Origin: a virus
Strand: one strand, 5' to 3'
Virus record (IMG/VR): IMGVR_UViG_3300033998_000339
Coordinates: 1 to 45,964 of that record
Length of the DNA stretch: 45,964 nucleotides
Shown here: one piece after another, positions 29,785 to 38,939 of the stretch
How the letters are laid out: every line of letters begins with the position of its first letter
How positions within the stretch are numbered: the first letter of the stretch is position 1
The notes under the pieces: model-generated
What the model was told of the DNA's origin: nothing
Seen by the model: the letters and a program-made list of their open reading frames with translations, nothing else
Database searches by the model: none
Made by a program: the position numbers and the translations under genes

Positions 29785-30435
29785 TTACTTATCCCCGGCC
29801 TTCTTAGTGACTACCAGATAATGACTTTCGATCTCGGGAACGGTCATTGATTGCCCCAGGATGGTCTGGTATGTCCTGGGGCCTTTGACTGTTCCCCAGA
29901 TTTCAACGGTGTCATTTTCGAGGACCCGGCCAGCGGAATCTTTACGTGTAACCCAGACAATCTCAGGATTCAGGATGATTTTATCCGGTTTTTGTTTCGC
30001 AACATTAATCCGAAGAACCGGTGGATTTTCGATTACCTGGACGACGTCGCCGACGCAGTGAACGCGGGTTCCTTTATATTTTTCCGTGTTTCTTGCTAAC
30101 TCATCGTATGGTAGATCTACAGCGGTAGCCTTAAACTCTTCGAGCGGGATGGTTGCTACGGGTGATGTTGTTGGGCTATGACTGGTGAGGCTCCCGATAA
30201 GCAACAATAAACCAAAAAGGATACCAGCGCCAATGAGGAAAGTTTTAAACGAGAATCTTTTCTTTTTTGTTGTGTAACTGCGTATCTGTTTCAGATAGGT
30301 ATCCCGGTAGATCGGCTCAGCCTTGAAGGTATCATCGAGCAACCAATGGCCGCAATGTACACAGTATTTTACGTGTTTGGGATTAATTGTTTTGCACGTT
30401 GGGCACCGGTAGCCGAGAAGGTCATCATCTTTCAT
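29785..30435 (-). CDS. Zinc-ribbon membrane protein, antisense moron
   Basis: This 216-residue protein is read against the late genes. Residues 11-28 form a zinc ribbon (CPTC and CVHC). A basic stretch KKKRF precedes one membrane segment at about 66-83 (FLIGAGILFGLLLLIGSL), so the ribbon should face the cytoplasm and the rest the outside. Residues about 105-216 look like an OB fold (YKGTRVHCVGDVVQVIENPP, NDTVEIWGTVKGP, TVPEIESHYLVV). GGGGTGATG precedes its ATG. Opposite orientation in a late operon is typical of a lysogenic-conversion gene with its own promoter. Superinfection exclusion or envelope function are guesses. Confidence 0.75.
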   Translation of the reverse strand: MKDDDLLGYRCPTCKTINPKHVKYCVHCGHWLLDDTFKAEPIYRDTYLKQIRSYTTKKKRFSFKTFLIGAGILFGLLLLIGSLTSHSPTTSPVATIPLEEFKATAVDLPYDELARNTEKYKGTRVHCVGDVVQVIENPPVLRINVAKQKPDKIILNPEIVWVTRKDSAGRVLENDTVEIWGTVKGPRTYQTILGQSMTVPEIESHYLVVTKKAGDK

Positions 30436-30508
30436 TTTTCATCACCCCTTACTATTTTATGGCAGTTGTTCGCCGAAAATCTCAAAAATCCTCTTGGGGT
30501 GAAAGCGC

Positions 30509-33235
30509 ATGGCCAAAGTAGGGGAACTTTTTGTGGCACTGGGGATTGACCTCACTGATTATCAAAGGGGCCTGAAACAAGCGGAAAACCAGGCTAAGAA
30601 CTTTGCCCAAAATATCTCTAGCTATTTTAAAGATGCAGCGAAATCATTGGAGGGTATAGGGCAAAAAATGAGTCTGGCCATAACGGCCCCTCTTACGCTC
30701 ATTGGGCATAACATGCTCAAAATGGCCATGGATGCGGTGGAATCGGAAAACCTGTTCACGGTGTCCATGGGGAATATGGCCGACGCGGCCAGGCAGTGGA
30801 GTATTGCCTTAAGTAAATCCCTCGGGTTGAACCAATATGAATTGCGCCGGAATGTGGGTATGTTCAACGTCATGTTCCGGAGCATGGGTTTTAACGAACA
30901 GGCTGCCTACGCTATGGCTAGAGGGTTAACACAGCTAGCTTACGACATGGCCTCCTTCTATAACCTGCGGCCCGAGGAGGCATTTGAAAAACTACGCGCA
31001 GGTATAACGGGCGAAGCGGAGCCACTGAAGGCATTGGGCATCCTGGTTATGGAGGAGCAAACCAAGCTGGCTGCATACCGTTACGGGATCGCCAAGACCG
31101 GCGAAGAGCTGACGGAAAACCAAAAGGTTCTCGCGCGTTACTATGCCATAATGGAACAGACTGCCAAAGCCCAGGGAGACCTTGCCCGGACAATAGACAG
31201 TCCTGCCAACCAGGCACGCATAGCTAAAGCACGGTATGAAGAGCTGTCTGTTTCAATTGGGATGAAGCTCATCCCGGTTATGCACAAAGTGGTTACTGCA
31301 CTTAATAAAGCCATGGTCTGGTTTGAGAAACTGCCTGGCGGTATGCAGACGGCTATTATTGCCTCTGTGGTCCTTGCCTGGGCTATGGGTCCGCTTATTC
31401 TAACATTCGTTGGGTTAACAACCATATTGCCGAAAGTCTATACAGGTTTTATGGCCTTCCTGCGGTTGAAGGCTGTAAAGGCCGTTATCGATGCATTAAC
31501 CCTGGCTTTTACCCGCTTAAATATTACCTTGTTACGCAACCCCATCGTCCTTGCAATCGTGGGCATAAGCATTGCCCTGCTACTGATTGCCCGGAGCAGC
31601 AAAACGGTATCATCCTGGCTCGACCAGGTAATTGCCAGGTTACGGGCGCTGGCCGGGCTCGACTACCAACCGCCGGCACCGAACGCCGAAGACCCGGCCG
31701 CAGCGGCCGAAAGCTATGCGGATTATGCAGCAGCCCTGACCAATGCGGGGGATGCGGCCGGAGGGGCGGCAAAGGAATTCAAGAAATTCCTGGCCGCATT
31801 TGACGAAGTATATCAAGCCGGCGAGGATGCCGACCAGAATGGGGGCATACCGGGGATTTCGCCCGTGCAGCCGCCTGGTGGAGGTGGTGGAGGAGCAGTC
31901 GGCGGGGGTGACGGCGGTGGATTCAATATCCCGCCGATACCGCCCACGTTGCCGCCCATAATATGGACTGGTATTCAGCCACCACCGGGAGCAGTGGCCG
32001 AGGAATTAGAAACGGCACTTGAGCGAATCCGCAATGCCTTGCTGCAGCCTTTACCGGCGGTGGCGCTACCTGGTCTCGTACCTGTTCCTGATCCCGTGCC
32101 GGTCTGGGTGGCTGTTCTGCAGGGCATAGCCACTGTGCTTGAGGCCCTGAAACAGAAATTTGCCGAGGTGTTTCTGCCCAACTTGCTGCCTGCACCGGAG
32201 TTAGTGCCTGCCTGGCAGACTGCTACAGCCGTCCTTGTGGCATGTCTGGCAGCAGTAGCAGCCGCCGCTCTGGCAACAGGCACCTCTCTAACCGTAGCGC
32301 TTGCCCCGGCACTGGCCCTGGCCGCAGTTTTCGCGGCGGCATGGGTGGCCGCCGGCGTTGCCGTCCAGGGTGTACAGGCAGCGTTGCAAGCGGCATGGGC
32401 TACCCTGGTGGCTGCCTGGCAGGCTGGGGTAGCAGTAGTACAAAATGTCACCCAAGCTATCGCAAATGTATGGGGCGCCGCCCTTGATGGCATCCGCCGG
32501 GCTATGGAGAGGTTTCGGGAATGGGCGCAGGAAGTATGGAACCGACTGGGTGAAAGCCTAAGGGGTGGCCTGCAAAATGCCCTGGCCTTTATGCAGCAAA
32601 TGTGGGAAAACCACAAGGTCGTTGTGGTGGGCATAGCTGTTGCCTTAATCGCTGCGGTGGTGGCTATTTTCGCGGGCGGCCCGGCAGCTATCGCCGGAGC
32701 CCTGGCTCCCCTGGTCCCGGCGGTTATGGCCATAATTTCCAGGTTGCCAGGACAGTTCTCTAAAATAATCAGTCAGTTACCTGTGATAGTTACAAACATC
32801 ATCTCCCGGATACCAGGCATCTTTTCTTCCGTATTTTCTTGCCTGCCTGGAATTGTGAGAAGTGTTTTGTCCTCGATTACAAGCACTGTCTCATCCTGGG
32901 CAAGCAGGATTGGATCGTTTATCTCCGGCGTTGTATCCCGGGCGCAATCGGCTTTTAGCGGGGGACTCGGTGGGAGATATAGCCCGGCTCTCGCTCACTA
33001 TGCCGCCGGAGGCATTGCCCTGACTCCCCAGGTAGCCATGGTAGCGGAAAACGAACCCGAAGCAATCATCCCGCTGTCAAAACTAAACCAGTACCTGGCG
33101 GGCAGGGAAAGCGCTCCAAATATCACTCTTCAGGTGGGGACCCTGGTGGCTGACGACCGTAGCCTTAGGGAGCTTGAACGTCGACTGCGCAATATACGGT
33201 TGAATGAAGCTGCCAGAACGGGGGCGATGTTATGA
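30509..33235 (+). CDS. Tape measure protein
   Basis: This 908-residue protein sets tail length and is ejected with DNA. It starts VGELFVALGIDLTDYQRGLK, the standard tape-measure beginning, and has a conserved helical block (about 60-280). Several hydrophobic segments follow (AIIASVVLAWAMGPLILTF, PIVLAIVGISIALLLIA, and others after residue 560), with a Gly/Pro-rich stretch (about 445-500) between them. The C-terminus resembles the usual end of the family (GGIALTPQVAMVAENEPEAI). It is the longest gene of the phage, and its length would predict the tail length. GGGGTGAAAGC precedes the ATG. Confidence 0.93.
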   Translation: MAKVGELFVALGIDLTDYQRGLKQAENQAKNFAQNISSYFKDAAKSLEGIGQKMSLAITAPLTLIGHNMLKMAMDAVESENLFTVSMGNMADAARQWSIALSKSLGLNQYELRRNVGMFNVMFRSMGFNEQAAYAMARGLTQLAYDMASFYNLRPEEAFEKLRAGITGEAEPLKALGILVMEEQTKLAAYRYGIAKTGEELTENQKVLARYYAIMEQTAKAQGDLARTIDSPANQARIAKARYEELSVSIGMKLIPVMHKVVTALNKAMVWFEKLPGGMQTAIIASVVLAWAMGPLILTFVGLTTILPKVYTGFMAFLRLKAVKAVIDALTLAFTRLNITLLRNPIVLAIVGISIALLLIARSSKTVSSWLDQVIARLRALAGLDYQPPAPNAEDPAAAAESYADYAAALTNAGDAAGGAAKEFKKFLAAFDEVYQAGEDADQNGGIPGISPVQPPGGGGGGAVGGGDGGGFNIPPIPPTLPPIIWTGIQPPPGAVAEELETALERIRNALLQPLPAVALPGLVPVPDPVPVWVAVLQGIATVLEALKQKFAEVFLPNLLPAPELVPAWQTATAVLVACLAAVAAAALATGTSLTVALAPALALAAVFAAAWVAAGVAVQGVQAALQAAWATLVAAWQAGVAVVQNVTQAIANVWGAALDGIRRAMERFREWAQEVWNRLGESLRGGLQNALAFMQQMWENHKVVVVGIAVALIAAVVAIFAGGPAAIAGALAPLVPAVMAIISRLPGQFSKIISQLPVIVTNIISRIPGIFSSVFSCLPGIVRSVLSSITSTVSSWASRIGSFISGVVSRAQSAFSGGLGGRYSPALAHYAAGGIALTPQVAMVAENEPEAIIPLSKLNQYLAGRESAPNITLQVGTLVADDRSLRELERRLRNIRLNEAARTGAML

Positions 33236-33585
33236 GCCTGATCATCGGCGGCGTGACGGTAAAAACCCCCACTGAAATGCCCATTGAAAAGTACAACCTT
33301 ACCAAGGCCGGCCGGGTAGCCAGCGGAAAGATGACCATGGAGCTGGTAGCCCAGAAGCGCAAGCTGGTGTGCAAGTACAATGCTATCCGGGAGGACGACC
33401 TGCAGGTAATACTCAGCAAAATATACGACCCGGCAAACCTGTTTTTTACGGTCACTTACGACGACGCTGGCGGCCCGGTTACCATGACATGCTACGCCGG
33501 GGCCATAAAAGGGGAACCCTTCAGGCGGGATGTAGACGGGGTGTGGATCTGGAAGGACGTTGAATTTGCTCTCATCGAGCAGTGA
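33232..33585 (+). CDS. Small tail protein after the tape measure
   Basis: This 117-residue protein is beta-rich (LIIGGVTVKTPTEMPIEKYN, NLFFTVTYDDAGGPVTMTCY, GVWIWKDVEFALIEQ) with the look of a tail-tube-like or distal tail domain. It overlaps the tape measure by ATGA. Position suggests the distal tail or baseplate ring. Confidence 0.65.
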   Translation: MSLIIGGVTVKTPTEMPIEKYNLTKAGRVASGKMTMELVAQKRKLVCKYNAIREDDLQVILSKIYDPANLFFTVTYDDAGGPVTMTCYAGAIKGEPFRRDVDGVWIWKDVEFALIEQ

Positions 33586-33594
33586 GGTGAGGCC

Positions 33595-35073
33595 ATGATC
33601 CCTGTCAGCGATGCATACAGGACAGCGATAGATGCGGATATGCGAAACATAAAACCCAGGGTGCTGGTCTACTTCGACGGGGACAGCCAGCCTCCGGTAG
33701 AATTCGACGAAGACACCGTTGTAGACATCCACCTGCTGGAAGAGGCCCGGGCGGAGTCAGACAATCCCCTGGGCCTTGTGTCATCAAACGAAATTACAAT
33801 CAGTTTTCGCAACGATGACCGGGCCTTTACACCGACAAACCCGGCCAGTCCTTACTACGGTAAACTGCGGCCCAACGTGCTGGTGAAGCCCTACCTTGGG
33901 GTGGAAACTTCACCCGGGGTATTCGAGTGGGTGCCCCTGGGTGTATTCCGGACCGGGGACTGGTCGGCGCCGTCTGACAGCGTGGAGGCGACCATTACCT
34001 GTTATGATAAATTATACGAAATAGGTAATAAAGACGTGCCTATGTTGCCTGCTGTCGCTGAAACCACCATCTACGGGCTGTTTGGGTTGCTTTTTCAGGC
34101 CCTGGGGTTGTCTTCTAGCGATTACTTAATCGATCCTAGCCTGAACCAGCCGGTTCGCATCGGGTGGTTGCCGAAAGGTAAGGTTAAAGATGCACTGCAG
34201 ACTTTGGCTGTAGCCGGTAACTGCAGCGTGATGGTGGACCGGTACGGAATTATCCGGGTGCGGAGTAACTTTGTTAGCGGCAGCCCGGTGGCAGTGTTGA
34301 CCGATAACGACCAGATAATTAGCGCCGAAAATCCGCAAAAGTACCTGGATACGTACAATGTCGTTAAAGTTAATTATAAGTCACCATACCTCAAACCGCT
34401 TGATTCCCTACTTAAGATAGATTCATTAACTGTGCCTAACGGCGGCATAACTCTACAGAACATCGAATTTTCCAGCAGTCCTGTGGTGGTTGTCGACCAG
34501 GTGAAGATTATTGGTGCGAAAAACTCCGCCATAACGTCGATGCAATATGGTGCCTGGGCGATAACAATTGAAATCGCGAATCCAGGTCCGGATGAAACTG
34601 TCAGTTTGGAAGTCACTGGTAGAGCTGCAGGCATGATTAACTCTGCCTATACTGCAAAGGATGATGCATCGGTTGCCTTGTGGGGAGAGAAAAAATTAGA
34701 AATAGACAATGTGTTAATTCAAGACTTAAATGCGACAAAAACCTATGCTGATATGCTCTTGAATTTGTTAAAGGATCCGTATGCAAACTTTAGCCTGAAC
34801 ATCCGGGGGGACCCTGCCCTGGAGGTTGGAGACACAATCAAAGTCCAGGACGCGGCGGACAAAATCGGCGATGTTACTCTGGTACCCATCCGCATTACCC
34901 TGGATTACGATGGAGCGTTGGAGGCGAAGGTGAAGGCCAGGAAGCCAATTTTGCCTTACCAGTGGACCTTTATTTCGCCTGGATTGGCAGTTTATGGGCA
35001 ATACGGGCTTAAAGAGTGGATCGAAGAATATGTTTTTGTTTCTCCTGGATTACCAGCGAAAATAAGGAGGTAA
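33595..35073 (+). CDS. Baseplate/tail-hub protein
   Basis: The N-terminal half of this 492-residue protein resembles tail-tip hub proteins. It has SDAYRTAIDADMRNIKPRVL, NEITISFRNDDRAFTPTNPA, then LGVFRTGDWSAPSDSVEATI and CYDKLYEIG. The middle, including KVKDALQTLAVAGNCSVMVD and YGIIRVRSNF, is hub-like. It should sit at the tail tip below the tape measure. GAGGTGAGGCC precedes the ATG. No peptidase motif is seen. Confidence 0.72.
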   Translation: MIPVSDAYRTAIDADMRNIKPRVLVYFDGDSQPPVEFDEDTVVDIHLLEEARAESDNPLGLVSSNEITISFRNDDRAFTPTNPASPYYGKLRPNVLVKPYLGVETSPGVFEWVPLGVFRTGDWSAPSDSVEATITCYDKLYEIGNKDVPMLPAVAETTIYGLFGLLFQALGLSSSDYLIDPSLNQPVRIGWLPKGKVKDALQTLAVAGNCSVMVDRYGIIRVRSNFVSGSPVAVLTDNDQIISAENPQKYLDTYNVVKVNYKSPYLKPLDSLLKIDSLTVPNGGITLQNIEFSSSPVVVVDQVKIIGAKNSAITSMQYGAWAITIEIANPGPDETVSLEVTGRAAGMINSAYTAKDDASVALWGEKKLEIDNVLIQDLNATKTYADMLLNLLKDPYANFSLNIRGDPALEVGDTIKVQDAADKIGDVTLVPIRITLDYDGALEAKVKARKPILPYQWTFISPGLAVYGQYGLKEWIEEYVFVSPGLPAKIRR

Positions 35074-35077
35074 TAGT

Positions 35078-35791
35078 ATGGCAAATTTACTGCTCGATGA
35101 TTCCGGCAGGCCAAAGCCGCAGATAGAAAACGCTGCTGGTACCGGATTTGAAGCCTGGAAAGGTGAGAATAACGCTGGCCGCATTACCGGCGATATTGAC
35201 CATGATGCCGTAGATGCCGGTAAGCCGGTTAAGATAGGTGGTAAGGCCGCTGACCCTGCCGCGTTGCCTGCTGACGTAGCTGCTGGTGACCGGGTAAATG
35301 CGCTGTTCGATCTGAAAGGCCGGTTGTTCACCCGGATGGACATTGCTCCTCCTTTGCCAACTGGTGCGGCCACGGAAGCAAAACAGGATGCTATCATTGG
35401 GTATATTGATGCTCTGGAAACGCTGCTGACTGCTATTAAAGACACCGATGGTATAAAGAAAATCACTGATGCTCTACCTGCTGGAAACAACACGATAGGT
35501 GGCGTCAACATAGCTAGCGAAAAAACGTACAGCTATGCCAATGTTACGGGAGATACGCAGATTAAGGCCGGCGCAGGGAAGCTGAAGAGGGTAATAATCG
35601 GCAAAGTCACTGCCGCAGGCGACTTAACTTTGTACGACAGTACGACAGAAAGCGGCACGACCATTGCCGTGCTTAGCCTAGAGCAGACTGGCAACCCCAG
35701 GCAAATAGATTTTGATATCGCCTTTTCCACCGGCCTTTACATCGGATTTGATGCTGCCCTGGCTGCCAATATCACCGTCATATACGAGTGA
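35078..35791 (+). CDS. Tail-tip structural protein, hypothetical
   Basis: This 237-residue protein has an extended N-terminal part, a helical stretch (TEAKQDAIIGYIDALETLLT) and a C-terminal beta domain (KLKRVIIGKVTAAGDLTLYD, GLYIGFDAALAANITVIYE) of trimeric-fibre or surface-decoration look. AAGGAGGTAATAGT precedes its ATG. The C-terminal half is similar in style to the protein at 24098-24796. A receptor-binding adaptor role is possible but unproven. Confidence 0.55.
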   Translation: MANLLLDDSGRPKPQIENAAGTGFEAWKGENNAGRITGDIDHDAVDAGKPVKIGGKAADPAALPADVAAGDRVNALFDLKGRLFTRMDIAPPLPTGAATEAKQDAIIGYIDALETLLTAIKDTDGIKKITDALPAGNNTIGGVNIASEKTYSYANVTGDTQIKAGAGKLKRVIIGKVTAAGDLTLYDSTTESGTTIAVLSLEQTGNPRQIDFDIAFSTGLYIGFDAALAANITVIYE

Positions 35792-35809
35792 TGAAAGGTG
35801 ACATGCCTT

Positions 35810-36145
35810 ATGACCGAAGATTTGTACTCGAAAAATCGTCTTGTTAACCCGTCGGCGGAGGATGGGCTTACTGGGTGGTCCGTTTCTAATGTTGACGTCG
35901 TAGACGGTGGTATCGACGGAAGCAAGTGCTTTCGTCTTGCCCCTACTGCTAGTATGAGTCAGATAAAAATATTTCCGGTGCAGCCGCCGGACTTTAAAGT
36001 GGCCGTCGATTTTCTTCCCGAGTACGAGCAGCCGGAAAACAGTACTGATGTAAAAGCAGTTCTGAAAGTGACCTACGAGTATTCTGACGGCAGTACAGAT
36101 GTCTTTATCCTGCCGTGCAGGGATGACACCCAGGGAGTGGTCTGA
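35810..36145 (+). CDS. Carbohydrate-binding-like tail protein
   Basis: This 111-residue protein begins NRLVNPSAEDGLTGWSVSNV, the usual opening of carbohydrate-binding (CBM4/9-like) jelly-roll domains found on phage tails. It continues beta-rich to the end. The ATG at 35810 follows AAAGGTG at nine bases; GTG 35798 is an alternative. It is immediately followed by the next tail gene and may be one half of a split jelly roll. Confidence 0.55.
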   Translation: MTEDLYSKNRLVNPSAEDGLTGWSVSNVDVVDGGIDGSKCFRLAPTASMSQIKIFPVQPPDFKVAVDFLPEYEQPENSTDVKAVLKVTYEYSDGSTDVFILPCRDDTQGVV

Positions 36146-36715
36146 TTGGCAATGACGTGGATTGAGGGAGAATTACAGCCACTGGATGTGGAGTGGCTTC
36201 ACATTGAAGGGATTTGCCAGGTACGCGAAAATGCGGAACTGCTCCGCGTTACGGTTGCCGCCGAGACTTCAGGACTGGAGGGGTATGGGTACTTTGACCT
36301 TTTTCAGCTCTGCAAAAACCTGTTGAACGAGAAAATCATAAGCGCCAACGTTGTCTATCTGCCGCTGAACGAGGTTCCAGCAGGGGTTGCGACAGAAATA
36401 CCGGCGTTCGGCTCCGTCGTGGAGATAGCGCAAATCGTAGGTGTTCGCCTGATACCAAAAGAAACAATTGTCGGTAATGACAGTGATTACATGCAACTCA
36501 AGCTGGTGAACAAGGAAACCGGAGCGGTTATATGCACGAAGACCTTTATTGCGGGTGTTGACGCCCTGGCTTACGAAGTAACTGACTTCGGCCCGGTAGA
36601 CGAAAATGCCGGGGCGATAAATTTTGGGCAGGGCGTATCGCTCGCAAAGGAAGAGTTTGGTGCGGGCATGACGCTGCCGCAGTCTGTGCTTGTGATTCAG
36701 TGGGACTTGAGGTGA
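36146..36715 (+). CDS. Tail-tip hypothetical protein
   Basis: This 189-residue protein starts with TTG (or ATG at 36152) after GGGAGTGG and directly abuts the previous stop. Its first 50 residues (VEWLHIEGICQVRENAELLR, SGLEGYGYFDLFQL) look like the missing end of the jelly roll begun by the gene before it. The remaining 130 residues are an independent beta domain (VRLIPKETIVGNDSDYMQLK). The two genes may once have been one, split in frame-changing fashion, or act as partners. Confidence 0.5.
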   Translation: MAMTWIEGELQPLDVEWLHIEGICQVRENAELLRVTVAAETSGLEGYGYFDLFQLCKNLLNEKIISANVVYLPLNEVPAGVATEIPAFGSVVEIAQIVGVRLIPKETIVGNDSDYMQLKLVNKETGAVICTKTFIAGVDALAYEVTDFGPVDENAGAINFGQGVSLAKEEFGAGMTLPQSVLVIQWDLR

Positions 36716-36719
36716 TAAG

Positions 36720-38429
36720 GTGAGCCTAGCTAATTCACCGTGGCCGAAGTTTAGGCGTGATAACAGGAATACGGGATGTAGCCCGTACATTGGATCCGCA
36801 AGTGGCGAATTGAAATGGCGGTATTTGACTGGTAATCTAATAGATTCCTCACCAGCTATAGGAATTGACGGAACAATTTATGTTGGTAGTGGTGATAAAT
36901 ATCTTTATGCCTTAAGCCCCGATGGGACGCTCAAATGGCGATACTTGACTGGTGACTGGGTAGGTTCTTCACCAGCCATAGGATCTGATGGAACGATTTA
37001 TATTGGTAGCGATGATGGCTATCTTTACGCTTTAAACCCTGACGGGACACTTAAGTGGCGGTATCAGACGGGAGACTGGGTAGAGTCATCACCAGCCATA
37101 GGAGCCGATGGAACGATTTACTTTGGAAGCTACGACTGCTACTTCTATGCTTTAAACCCTAACGGTACTCTAAAATGGCGATATTTGACTGGTGACTGGA
37201 TATGGTCTTCGCCAGCCATAGGAATCGATGGGACGATTTATGTCGGCAGTACAGATGGCTACCTTTATGCCTTTAACCCTGATGGAACCCTCAAGTGGCG
37301 GTACCAAACCGGTGATACTATATGGTCTTCGCCGTCTGTGGGTGTTGATGGAACGATTTATATTGGTAGTGATGATGGCTATCTTTACGCCTTAAACCCT
37401 GACGGGACACTTAAGTGGCGGTACTTGACCGATTGGTGTGTGCGTTCCACTCCGGCAATAGGGTCTGATGGGACAATTTATGTTGGAAGCCGGGATTATT
37501 ACCTTTACGCCTTAAACCCTGACGGGACACTTAAGTGGCGATACTTGACCGATTCCGAGATACGTTCCTCACCGACTATAGGAGCCGATGGAACGATTTA
37601 TATTGGTAGCTATGATGGCTATCTTTACGCTTTAAACCCTGACGGGACACTTAAGTGGCGGTATCAGACGGGAGACTGGGTATACTCGTCGCCAGCTATA
37701 GGAACCGATGGAACAATTTACTTTGGAAGCTGGGATAGCTATCTTTACGCTATTGGTGTTGTTTCTTTCGAGGTCACAGCTACCAACCCGCCTCAAAATG
37801 CCATCAACGTAAATCCAGACACGGACATTCAAGTAACATTCTCCGATTCGCTCGACATATCAACCATATCGCCAAATACTTTACAGGTCTTAGGCACTAA
37901 CTTAGAGCAATACGAATATCAGTGGACTTATGATGATGCAACAAAAACACTCACCCTGACCATCCCCGGCGGCCTGGAAACAGACGCTTCCATAATCGTT
38001 AACCTGACCGACGGGCTTAAATCTACCGGCGGAGTTGCATTAACTCCTTATACCCTGGAATTCTCGACGGCGAAACTGCCGCTACAATGTGACCCGCCGG
38101 TGATCGTCGAACCATATTCCGCCAGGTGTGCCAGGCCGATGGCCATCGTGCAAGCACCTACGCCAGCCAGGCCCCGGGCGAAGTGGAGATTACACTTCCG
38201 AATCAGCGCTTACGCCGACGAGGCTGGTAGTCAGTTAATTAGTCAGGTGGATAGTAACACAAACTCGGAGCTGTTCGAGTACAGCCCGGACAACGGCTTG
38301 ACCTGGCACGACTTTCCAGCTGACGGGCTACCAAGGGAGCAATACGGAAAACTTGTTCGGGCCAGGGTGGAGGTAGGACCGAGGAAAAAGGTGTGGCTTA
38401 AAGCCAGTGCAGGGGCGGAAGATGCATAA
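36720..38429 (+). CDS. PQQ-type beta-propeller tail protein with Ig-like domain
   Basis: This 569-residue protein has eight 40-residue repeats of the form SSPAIGxDGTIYxGSxDGYLYALNPDGTLKWRY, residues about 43-346, predicted to close into one eight-bladed propeller. A Big_5-type Ig-like domain follows (about 350-450: ATNPPQNAINVNPDTDIQVT), then an unclassified C-terminal domain. No signal peptide is present, consistent with a virion protein. It likely recognises a cell-surface or extracellular polymer, a role inferred from its position at the end of the tail module. GTG start after GAGGTGATAAG. Confidence 0.82.
   Translation: MSLANSPWPKFRRDNRNTGCSPYIGSASGELKWRYLTGNLIDSSPAIGIDGTIYVGSGDKYLYALSPDGTLKWRYLTGDWVGSSPAIGSDGTIYIGSDDGYLYALNPDGTLKWRYQTGDWVESSPAIGADGTIYFGSYDCYFYALNPNGTLKWRYLTGDWIWSSPAIGIDGTIYVGSTDGYLYAFNPDGTLKWRYQTGDTIWSSPSVGVDGTIYIGSDDGYLYALNPDGTLKWRYLTDWCVRSTPAIGSDGTIYVGSRDYYLYALNPDGTLKWRYLTDSEIRSSPTIGADGTIYIGSYDGYLYALNPDGTLKWRYQTGDWVYSSPAIGTDGTIYFGSWDSYLYAIGVVSFEVTATNPPQNAINVNPDTDIQVTFSDSLDISTISPNTLQVLGTNLEQYEYQWTYDDATKTLTLTIPGGLETDASIIVNLTDGLKSTGGVALTPYTLEFSTAKLPLQCDPPVIVEPYSARCARPMAIVQAPTPARPRAKWRLHFRISAYADEAGSQLISQVDSNTNSELFEYSPDNGLTWHDFPADGLPREQYGKLVRARVEVGPRKKVWLKASAGAEDA
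36798..37759 (+). repeat. Eight tandem 120-base in-frame repeats
   Basis: The propeller blades are encoded by exactly 120-base units, each starting about where SSP is read (first full unit 36846). Several units are near identical at DNA level; 37021-37082 and 37621-37682 are identical over 62 bases although five units apart. Such homology would allow blade number or order to change by recombination. Confidence 0.85.
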
Positions 38430-38441
38430 GGAGTTGTTTAT

Positions 38442-38469
38442 AGCCGCCGGTGGGCGGCTTTATTATTTA
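38442..38469 (+). terminator. Hairpin between tail and lysis genes
   Basis: AGCCGCC (38442-38448) pairs perfectly with GGCGGCT (38453-38459), loop GGTG, followed by TTATTATTT. It separates the propeller gene from the holin and may reduce or stop transcription. Confidence 0.65.
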
Positions 38470-38484
38470 ACGGAGGTGAGTCAA

Positions 38485-38904
38485 ATGAACAACTTAACGG
38501 ACTACTTGACCTGGGGTAAGTTGATGCTAATTACGACAGGAACCGCAATCACTACATTACTGGGGGGCTGGGACATGGCGCTGCAAGTGCTGGTTATTTT
38601 CGTCGTCGCCGACTACTTGACCGGCCTTGCAGCAGCCTGGTACGAGGGCAAGTTAAACAGTAACGTGGGTTTCAAAGGTATTGCGAAGAAAATACTTCTC
38701 TTTGTGCCCGTGGCCGTCGGTTACTGGCTCGATCAGGTCATCGGCCAGAACATATTGCGAAACCTGGCCATCTGGTTCTATATGGCCAATGAAGGCCTGA
38801 GCATCCTTGAAAACCTGGGCAGGGCAGGCGTACCGGTACCCGCCCAGCTGCAACAGGCCCTAGAACAGCTCAAGAAGAAAAGCGATGGTTCCGGTGAAAT
38901 TTGA
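38485..38904 (+). CDS. Holin
   Basis: This 139-residue protein matches the phage holin 4 (Cph1/toxin-secretion type) family: ALQVLVIFVVADYLTGLAAA, LNSNVGFKGIAKKILLFVPV and WFYMANEGLSILENLGRAGV. Three to four membrane segments are visible (about 15-30, 32-50, 66-85, 92-108). It permeabilises the membrane to release the endolysin. The ATG at 38485 follows GGAGGTGAG; an upstream in-frame extension to 38407 runs through the terminator hairpin. Confidence 0.88.
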   Translation: MNNLTDYLTWGKLMLITTGTAITTLLGGWDMALQVLVIFVVADYLTGLAAAWYEGKLNSNVGFKGIAKKILLFVPVAVGYWLDQVIGQNILRNLAIWFYMANEGLSILENLGRAGVPVPAQLQQALEQLKKKSDGSGEI

Positions 38905-38939
38905 CGGACATAAATGCTTATCTATAGGGAGGTGGTTAA

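Noticed and set aside
31975-32733. Ala/Thr-rich minus-strand frame opposite the tape measure
   Set aside because: Shadow of the Ala/Val-rich tape measure sequence; no start signal.
36798-37759. Regular 120-base repeats considered as a CRISPR-like or regulatory array
   Set aside because: The period is in frame, encodes a clear propeller motif and lacks unique spacers between short identical repeats.
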